Shown here piece by piece: positions 58,183-64,000 of a stretch of 64,000 nucleotides of DNA (within the stretch, counting starts at the first letter, position 1; the number at the start of each line of letters is the position of its first letter). The stretch is taken from contig NZ_CWKH01000001.1 of NCBI RefSeq assembly GCF_001245615.1, positions 2,108,001-2,172,000 on the forward strand, in the 5' to 3' direction. The stretch is from Mycolicibacterium neworleansense. Its GTDB lineage: Bacteria > Actinomycetota > Actinomycetes > Mycobacteriales > Mycobacteriaceae. The notes under the pieces were generated by a model. It made no database searches. It saw only the letters and a list, made by a program, of their open reading frames with translations, and was not told where the DNA came from. The translations under genes were made by a program, and so were the position numbers.

Positions 58183-59121
58183 ATGGCAACCACATCCAGC
58201 GACGGACCCAACTTGATACTGGGAATCAACACCTGTTTCGCGGTCAAGCGGTGGCCGCAACCCGAGGCGTGGGCCCGCATCGTCACCGAGGAACTGGGGC
58301 TCGACACCGTCCAGCTCAGCTTGGACCTGGTGCCGTTCGGCCTGAACAGGGACGCGATCCGGCGCTACGCCGAACGGGTCCGCACCGCGGCCGACGATTT
58401 CGGTATCAGCATCCACAGTGTGTTCACCGGCCTGGCCGCCTACTCCTCCCCCCTGCTGCTCTCCGAGGACCCGTTCGACCGGGCCGCGGCGTTCGAGTGG
58501 TATCAGGAGATGATCGCCTTCACCGCGGCGGTCGGGGCGACCGGACTCGGCGGGCACATCGGTGCGTTGTCGGTATCGGCGGCTGCCGACCCCACCTTGT
58601 CGAAGACCCTCATCGCCACCGAACTGGACCAGATGCGACGGCTCGCCGAGACCGCCGCCGACGCCGGCCTCGACCACATGCAGTTCGAAAACCTGGCTGT
58701 CACAAGGGAGTACGGACACAGCATCGACGAGGCCCACGCCTTGGAGACCGAACTTGCCGGTACCGCGGTGCCGTGGCGGCTATGCCTGGATCTGGGTCAC
58801 CCGTCATCGCTGACACCCGGGACGCCCAGCGCCGACCCGCTGAGCTGGTTGACCGAGCAGTGGATCAACACCCCGGTAGTTCAGCTTCAGCAGTCTCCCG
58901 TCGGTGCGGATCATCACGGCCCCTTCACCGCGGCGGCCAATGCCTCCGGCACCGTCGACCGCGATGCGGTGCTGGGACGGTTGGCCGGCTGGACGGGTGA
59001 TGTCCATCTGTTCTTCGAGATCATCCATTCGAACGAGTACCCCGACGGCACGGTCCTGGACGAGTTGCGCGAAAGCGTGCAGTTCTGGCGTGCCCGCCTC
59101 GACCGCCTGACCACCGTCTGA
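58183..59121 (+). CDS. Sugar phosphate isomerase/epimerase-like TIM-barrel enzyme
   Basis: 312 aa from ATG 58183, one base after the ATPase stop. Xylose isomerase-like (AP endonuclease 2) fold: metal ligands are likely Glu in MQFENLAVT, Asp/His in CLDLGHPSS and Glu in LFFEIIHSN. VQLSLDLVPFGLNRDAI near the N-terminus is typical of this group, which includes erythrulose-phosphate, tagatose and psicose isomerases and epimerases. It would interconvert the ketose or its phosphate in the pathway. Confidence 0.85.
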   Translation: MATTSSDGPNLILGINTCFAVKRWPQPEAWARIVTEELGLDTVQLSLDLVPFGLNRDAIRRYAERVRTAADDFGISIHSVFTGLAAYSSPLLLSEDPFDRAAAFEWYQEMIAFTAAVGATGLGGHIGALSVSAAADPTLSKTLIATELDQMRRLAETAADAGLDHMQFENLAVTREYGHSIDEAHALETELAGTAVPWRLCLDLGHPSSLTPGTPSADPLSWLTEQWINTPVVQLQQSPVGADHHGPFTAAANASGTVDRDAVLGRLAGWTGDVHLFFEIIHSNEYPDGTVLDELRESVQFWRARLDRLTTV

Positions 59122-59132
59122 ACGGAGCTCAC

Positions 59133-59897
59133 ATGGAAACGGGCCTGCGCGACTCAGTAGCCTTCGTCACCGGGGGCGGCACGGGGATCGGACGGTCTAC
59201 GGCGCTGGCGCTGGCTGCCGAAGGAGCGGCCGTCGCCGTCGCCGATATCCACATCGAATCCGCCCGGGCCACCGCGGCGGAACTCATCGTGCAGGGCGCC
59301 GAAGCCATTGCCGTACAGGCAGATGTGAGCGACGAGGAGTCGGTGGCCGAGGCAGTGGCCACCACCGTCCACGAACTCGGCAGCCTCGACTCATTGGTGT
59401 TGTGCGCCGGTATCTCCGGGCTGTACGGCCGATCGATCGACGAGATCAGCACCGGCGAGTGGGACCGCATGTTCGACATCAACGTGAAAGGCCAGTGGCT
59501 GCCGGTCAAACATGCACTCCCGTTCCTGCGCCTCAGTTCCACGGCCTCGGTCACGATCGTCGCCTCCGATTCCGCGCTTGTCGCCTCACCGCTGCACGTG
59601 CCGTACTGCGCGTCCAAGGGCGCGCTGATCATGATGGTCAATGCCATGGCTGTCGATCTGCGGGCCGACGGCATCCGGGTGAATTGCGTGTGCCCGAGCG
59701 TGGTGAACACCCGAATGCCCAAGAACGACGTCGGTTTGTCCGACGACGCCGATCTCGGCGACAGTTACCCGATCCACGAGCCCGAGGACATCGCCCGTTA
59801 CCTGACGTTCCTCGCCTCGCCTGCCGCGGCCACCATCAGCGGACACGCTCTCGTCGCCGATTTCGGATTCGTCGGACAGTCCTCGTTCCCGATGTGA
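59133..59897 (+). CDS. Short-chain dehydrogenase/reductase, second
   Basis: 254 aa. TGGGTGIG near 14, CAG (in place of NAG) in VLCAGISGLYG, catalytic Ser in VASDSALV and YCASK near 155; acidic ADIHIE after strand 2 indicates NAD. Only moderately similar to the first SDR of the operon, so it probably handles another intermediate or stereoisomer. Last gene of the plus operon. Confidence 0.9.
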   Translation: METGLRDSVAFVTGGGTGIGRSTALALAAEGAAVAVADIHIESARATAAELIVQGAEAIAVQADVSDEESVAEAVATTVHELGSLDSLVLCAGISGLYGRSIDEISTGEWDRMFDINVKGQWLPVKHALPFLRLSSTASVTIVASDSALVASPLHVPYCASKGALIMMVNAMAVDLRADGIRVNCVCPSVVNTRMPKNDVGLSDDADLGDSYPIHEPEDIARYLTFLASPAAATISGHALVADFGFVGQSSFPM

Positions 59898-59912
59898 CGC
59901 ACGAGCTGTCAT

Positions 59913-59970
59913 CGACTCTGCGATGAGAGCGGAGAAGTGCGAGAGACCAACGCCCTCACCGCAGAGTCGA
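59913..59970. terminator. Long inverted repeat between SDR2 and convergent leuB
   Basis: TCGACTCTGCG (59913-59923) is exactly complementary to CGCAGAGTCGA (59960-59970), with TGAG/CTCA pairing continuing inside after one mismatch. It lies in the 90-base gap between convergent genes; a terminator is the best reading despite the long loop. Confidence 0.4.
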
Positions 59971-59987
59971 CCTCAAAAGCCAACGTC

Positions 59988-60998
59988 TTACAGCAGCGAC
60001 AGGATCCGCTCGCCGACCTCGCTGGTCGAGAGGTTCGCGTCCCCGCGGGTGGCCAGGTGCTCGGAGACCGCCTTGTCGACACGCGCGGCGGCGTCGGTCT
60101 CACCGATGTGGGCGAGCAGCAGCGCCACGCTCATCACGGCGGCGGTCGGATCGGCGATCCCCTGCCCCGCGATGTCGGGTGCGCTGCCGTGCACCGGCTC
60201 GAACATCGACGGATTGGTCCGTGTCGCATCGATATTGCCGCTCGCGGCCAGCCCGATGCCACCGCACACCGCCGCCGACAGGTCGGTGATGATGTCGCCG
60301 AACAGGTTGTCGGTGACGATCACGTCGAACCGGCCCGGATCGGTGACCATGTGGATGGTCGCCGCGTCGATGTGCTGGTAAGCCACCTCGACCTCGGGAT
60401 ATTCGTTACCGACCTCGGCCACCACACGGGCCCACAGACTGCCGGCGAAGGTCAGCACATTGGTCTTGTGCACCAGGGTCAGGTGCTTGCGCCGCGATTG
60501 TGCGCGGGCGAAGGCGTCCCGCACCACGCGCTCGACGCCGAACGCGGTGTTGACGCTGACCTCGGTGGCCACCTCGTGCGGCGTGCCGACGCGCAGTGCG
60601 CCGCCGTTGCCGGTGTAGGGGCCCTCGGTGCCTTCACGCACCACGACGAAGTCGATCTCCGACACGCCTGAAAGTGGGCTGCTGACACCGGGATACAACC
60701 GGCCGGGCCTCAGGTTGACGTGGTGATCGAGCGCGAACCGCAGCTTGAGCAGCAGGCCGCGCTCCAGGACACCGCTGGGCACCGACGGATCACCGATGGC
60801 GCCGAGCAGGATCGCGTCGTAGCCGCGCAGTTCCTCGATCGTCTCGGAGGTGAGCAGTTCCCCGGTCGCGTGGTAGCGCCGCGCTCCCAGGTCGTACTCG
60901 GTCCGGTCCACGCCGGGCAGCACCGCATCCAGCACCTTGAGCGCCTCGGCGATGACCTCCGGACCGATGCCGTCACCGGCGATTACAGCGAGTTTCAT
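59988..60998 (-). CDS. leuB: 3-isopropylmalate dehydrogenase
   Basis: 336 aa. Oxidative decarboxylation of 3-isopropylmalate, the third leucine step. [15 protein letters not shown] at the start, [27 protein letters not shown] and [18 protein letters not shown] are the family sites. Start overlaps the serA stop by four bases. Rv2995c equivalent; works with LeuCD encoded 18 kb away. Confidence 0.96.
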   Translation of the reverse strand: MKLAVIAGDGIGPEVIAEALKVLDAVLPGVDRTEYDLGARRYHATGELLTSETIEELRGYDAILLGAIGDPSVPSGVLERGLLLKLRFALDHHVNLRPGRLYPGVSSPLSGVSEIDFVVVREGTEGPYTGNGGALRVGTPHEVATEVSVNTAFGVERVVRDAFARAQSRRKHLTLVHKTNVLTFAGSLWARVVAEVGNEYPEVEVAYQHIDAATIHMVTDPGRFDVIVTDNLFGDIITDLSAAVCGGIGLAASGNIDATRTNPSMFEPVHGSAPDIAGQGIADPTAAVMSVALLLAHIGETDAAARVDKAVSEHLATRGDANLSTSEVGERILSLL

Positions 60999-62581
60999 GA
61001 CAGGTCGACCACTTCCAGCGTCGTCGCGTCAACCGCCGCGGCCAGCGCGGAACGCACATCCTCGGGCACATCGGTATCCAGACGCAGCATCACGATGGCG
61101 CTGTCGCCGTCGACATCCTGGCTCAGCTGTGCGGCCAGGATGTTGACGTTGGCCCCGCCGAGCAGGGTGCCGATCTTGCCGAGCGCGCCCGGCTGATCGT
61201 TGTAGTGGACGATGAGGTTGTAGCCCTCGGCCCGCAGATCGAAGTTGCGCCCGTTGATCTGGACGATCTTCTCGACCAGCTGCGGCCCGGACAGGGTGCC
61301 CGCGACATTCAGCGTGCTGCCGTCGGCGTGCACGACGCGAACATCCACCACGCTGCGGTGGTTCGGGCTCTCGGTAGCGGTGCTGATCTCGGCGGCCACG
61401 CCACGGTCGGCTGCCAGTGTCGGGGCGTTGACGAACGTCACCTGCTCGTCGACCACCGCGGAGAACAGCCCCCGCAGCGCCGACAGCTTCAGGATCTCAA
61501 CGTCTTCGCTGGCCAGCTCGCCACGCGCCTGCACCGACAGCGACACCGGAGCCGCATCGGACAGGGCACCGGCCAGCAGACCGAGCTTGCGCACCAGGTC
61601 CAGCCAGGGCGCAACCTCTTCGCCGACGGCCCCGCCGCCGACGTTGACGGCGTCCGGCACGAATTCGCCGGCCAGCGCCAGCTTCACGCTGGCGGCCACA
61701 TCGGTACCGGCGCGGTCCTGCGCCTCGGCGGTCGAGGCACCCAGGTGCGGGGTCACGACGACCTGGGGCAGCTCGAACAGCGGGCTGTCGGTGCACGGTT
61801 CGGTCGAGAAGACGTCCAGACCTGCGGCACGCACATGGCCGCTGGTGATGGCGTCGGCCAGGGCCTGCTCGTCGATCAGCCCGCCGCGGGCGGCGTTGAC
61901 GATGATGACGCCCGGCTTGGTCTTGGCCAGGTTCTCCTTGCCGAGCAGACCGGCGGTTTCCTTGGTCTTGGGCAGGTGCACCGAGATGAAGTCGGCGCGG
62001 CCGAGCAGCTCGTCCAGCGGCAGCAATTCGATACCGAGCTGGGCTGCGCGGGCCTGCGAGACGTAGGGGTCGTACGCCACGATGTGCGCGCCGAAGGCGG
62101 CCAGTCGCTGGGCGACCAGCTGTCCGATGCGGCCCAGGCCGACGACACCGACGGTCTTGTCGAAGATCTCGACGCCCGAGAACGACGACCGCTTCCAGGT
62201 GTGATCGCGCAGCGTCGCATCGGCGGCGGGGATCTGCCGGGCGGTGGCCAGCAGGAGAGCCAGGGCGTGCTCGGCGGCGCTGTGGATGTTGGAGGTCGGC
62301 GCATTGACCACGAGCACCCCGCGGGCGGTGGCGGCATCGACGTCGACGTTGTCCAGGCCGACGCCCGCGCGCGCGACGATCTTGAGTTTGGGGGCCGCGG
62401 CGATGACCTCGGCGTCCACCGTGGTGGCGGAACGGACGAGAAGCGCGTCGGCTTCGGGCACGGCGGCGAGCAGCTTCTCGCGGTCCGGACCGTCGACCCA
62501 CCTGACCTCTACCTGGTCACCGAGGGCGGCGACGGTCGATTCCGCGAGCTTGTCGGCAATCAAAACAACGGGAAGACTCAC
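60995..62581 (-). CDS. serA: D-3-phosphoglycerate dehydrogenase
   Basis: 528 aa, the long (type I) form. Commits 3-phosphoglycerate to serine. NAD motif [13 protein letters not shown] near 150, catalytic [10 protein letters not shown], then the intervening allosteric substrate-binding domain ([16 protein letters not shown]) and a C-terminal ACT domain ([23 protein letters not shown]) for serine inhibition. Rv2996c (serA1) equivalent. Confidence 0.96.
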   Translation of the reverse strand: MSLPVVLIADKLAESTVAALGDQVEVRWVDGPDREKLLAAVPEADALLVRSATTVDAEVIAAAPKLKIVARAGVGLDNVDVDAATARGVLVVNAPTSNIHSAAEHALALLLATARQIPAADATLRDHTWKRSSFSGVEIFDKTVGVVGLGRIGQLVAQRLAAFGAHIVAYDPYVSQARAAQLGIELLPLDELLGRADFISVHLPKTKETAGLLGKENLAKTKPGVIIVNAARGGLIDEQALADAITSGHVRAAGLDVFSTEPCTDSPLFELPQVVVTPHLGASTAEAQDRAGTDVAASVKLALAGEFVPDAVNVGGGAVGEEVAPWLDLVRKLGLLAGALSDAAPVSLSVQARGELASEDVEILKLSALRGLFSAVVDEQVTFVNAPTLAADRGVAAEISTATESPNHRSVVDVRVVHADGSTLNVAGTLSGPQLVEKIVQINGRNFDLRAEGYNLIVHYNDQPGALGKIGTLLGGANVNILAAQLSQDVDGDSAIVMLRLDTDVPEDVRSALAAAVDATTLEVVDLS

Positions 62582-62635
62582 GCGGACAGCCTAGTGTGTG
62601 GCTCCTACCACAGCCGAACCGCGTGCGGTGTACTG

Positions 62636-64000
62636 ATGGGCGTGGACGTCACAATCGTCGGCAGTGGGCCCAACGGCCTGTCCGCCGCGGTCATCTGCGC
62701 AAGGGCTGGACTGTCGGTACGCGTCATCGAAGCACAGCCCACACCGGGCGGCGGCGCGCGCACCCTGCCCGACCCGGAGTTTCCCGGCGTCAGCCACGAC
62801 ATCTGTTCGGCGGTACACCCGCTGGCGCTGGCCTCGCCGTTCTTCGCCGCCTACGACCTGCCGGCCCGCGGCGTGCAGCTGGCCGTCCCCGAGATCTCCT
62901 ATGCCAGCCCGCTGATCGACCGTCCCGCCGCCGTCGGCTACCGCGACATCGAGCGCACCTGCGCCGAGCTGGATTCGGGAGATTCCTGGCGACGGCTGCT
63001 CGGCCCGTTGGCCGCCGATTGCGATGGCGTGGTGGGCCTCATCCTCGGTGACAAACGGTCGATACCCCCATCGCTGGGCGCGGCGGTACGGGTCGCGCCT
63101 CGGCTCCTGGCCCAGGGCACTCCGTTGTGGCGCTCCCTGGCCGGCGAGGACGCCCGTGCGTTGTTCAGTGGCGTTGCCGCACACACGATTTCAACGATGC
63201 CGTCGCTGGTTTCAGGAGGCGCGGGGTTGATGCTGGCGACGCTGGGGCATGCCGTGGGGTGGCCGATCCCGATCGGTGGATCCCAGGCGATCCCCGACGC
63301 GCTGCTCGCCGATCTCAACGCCCACGGCGGCGAACTGGTCCTCGGGCACGAAGTCACCGAACCACCGTCGGGCGTGGTGATCTATGACACCGCGCCGACT
63401 GCCCTCCTTTCGATCTACGGCAAGGCCCTGCCACCTCGTTACGCCCGGGCGTTGAGCCGCTACGCCTACGGGCCGGGCGTCGCGAAGGTCGACTTCGTGC
63501 TGAGCGGCGAGATCGGCTGGCGTGACCCGCGCCTGAGCCAGGCGCCGACACTGCACCTGGGCGGCAGCCGGGCGCAGATGGCATTGGCCGAGTCCGAGAT
63601 CGCCGCGGGACGCCACGCCGAGTGGCCCATGGTGCTGGCCGCGCTCCCCCATATCGCGGACCCATCGCGCGTCGATGACGCCGGCCGGCGCCCGTTGTGG
63701 ACCTATGTCCACGTCCCCAACAACTCGACGCTGGACCTCGCCGACACCGTGACCGGGATCTTCGAACGGTTCGCCCCGGGCTTTCGCGATCTGGTGGTCG
63801 CGGTGCGCAGCGTGCCGGCGTCCCGGATGGACGAACACAACGCGAACCTCGTCGGCGGCGACATCGGCGTCGGGGGCAACAACATGACCAGCGCGCTGCT
63901 GGGACCCACGCCGCGGTTCGACCCGTGGACCACACCGATTCCCAAGGCATATCTGTGCTCGTCGGCCACGCCACCGGGCGGCGGAGTGCACGGAATGGCC
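62636..64000 (+). CDS. FAD-dependent phytoene dehydrogenase-like oxidoreductase (cut by window end)
   Basis: 455 codons visible from ATG 62636 (or GTG 62642) and still open at the end; Rv2997 at this place is of similar size, so only a short tail is missing. N-terminal Rossmann FAD motif VTIVGSGPNGLSAAVICARAG, then GGGARTLPDPEFPGVSHDICSAVHPLA and a C-terminal GVGGNNMTSALLGPTPRFDPW...PGGGVHGMA. Crt-type dehydrogenase/isomerase family; substrate unknown. Confidence 0.9.
   Translation, partial: MGVDVTIVGSGPNGLSAAVICARAGLSVRVIEAQPTPGGGARTLPDPEFPGVSHDICSAVHPLALASPFFAAYDLPARGVQLAVPEISYASPLIDRPAAVGYRDIERTCAELDSGDSWRRLLGPLAADCDGVVGLILGDKRSIPPSLGAAVRVAPRLLAQGTPLWRSLAGEDARALFSGVAAHTISTMPSLVSGGAGLMLATLGHAVGWPIPIGGSQAIPDALLADLNAHGGELVLGHEVTEPPSGVVIYDTAPTALLSIYGKALPPRYARALSRYAYGPGVAKVDFVLSGEIGWRDPRLSQAPTLHLGGSRAQMALAESEIAAGRHAEWPMVLAALPHIADPSRVDDAGRRPLWTYVHVPNNSTLDLADTVTGIFERFAPGFRDLVVAVRSVPASRMDEHNANLVGGDIGVGGNNMTSALLGPTPRFDPWTTPIPKAYLCSSATPPGGGVHGMA

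Noticed and set aside
48410..59897. Prophage or genomic island with integrase
   Set aside because: No integrase, transposase or att-like repeats; the nearest tRNAs (42.5 kb) are about 6 kb away with housekeeping genes between.

Overview
The window is a high-GC, gene-dense actinobacterial chromosome segment. Its gene order follows the Mycobacterium tuberculosis stretch from amt/ftsY/smc (Rv2920c-Rv2922c) to leuB/serA/Rv2997. The conserved marker genes are smc, fpg, rnc, sepIVA, coaD, rsmD, pca, recG, rpmB, ung, thiL, ddl, gpsA, fbiD, ppk, mutT1, hupB, leuDC and gltX. A hupB with a PAKK-type tail, FbiD (F420 synthesis) and a PE-PPE-domain hydrolase point to a mycobacterium. The large PDIM/polyketide locus that separates the sepIVA and coaD homologs in M. 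tuberculosis is absent: here sepIVA, a hemerythrin-like gene and coaD are adjacent. That fits a rapid-growing Mycolicibacterium-type species. The assignment rests on gene order and protein motifs read by eye; no search was run.

Layout. 1-7.9 kb: start of amt with two GlnR-box-like sites, ftsY, a secreted PE-PPE hydrolase inserted on the other strand, a frameshifted smc, then acyP and osmC. 8-11.9 kb: a Pro/Gln/Tyr-rich membrane protein and the sepIVA-DUF177-rnc-fpg run. 11.9-19.8 kb: hemerythrin-like gene, coaD, rsmD, pca, and the envelope disulfide pair VKOR/DsbA with lipN. 19.8-27.7 kb: two tandem aldo-keto reductases, an acyl-CoA ligase, a secreted HNH protein, recG and a FakA-like DAK protein. 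27.9-39.2 kb: housekeeping genes from rpmB to hupB. 39.4-42.4 kb: leuCD facing an IclR regulator. 42.5-47.7 kb: tRNA-Glu, tRNA-Gln, gltX, an FAH enzyme, a secreted lipase and an MFS exporter.

The accessory part is 48.4-59.9 kb. Twelve genes form two divergent operons around a DeoR-type repressor gene: BtpA/SgcQ-family protein, class II aldolase, FGGY kinase and IMPase-like phosphatase on the minus strand; DeoR, SDR, lipoprotein substrate-binding protein, two permeases, ATPase, TIM-barrel isomerase/epimerase and a second SDR on the plus strand. Together they look like a self-contained uptake and catabolic route for a polyol or rare sugar: import, oxidation, isomerisation, phosphorylation, aldol cleavage. 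The substrate cannot be named from sequence. The cluster lies between the Rv2994-like MFS gene and leuB, which are neighbours in M. tuberculosis, so it is a lineage-specific insertion and the best candidate here for an undescribed system.

Other points of note: a 2-base frame loss in smc, an apparent CTG start for rsmD, a probable frameshift in the tail of the DsbA-like gene, overlapping divergent start codons for lipN and the first aldo-keto reductase, a 27-bp in-frame tandem array in hupB, an in-frame 27-bp duplication at the start of ung, and convergent gene pairs whose stop codons lie in the arms of shared hairpins. Only one stretch without a gene exceeds 300 bases (1645-2048).
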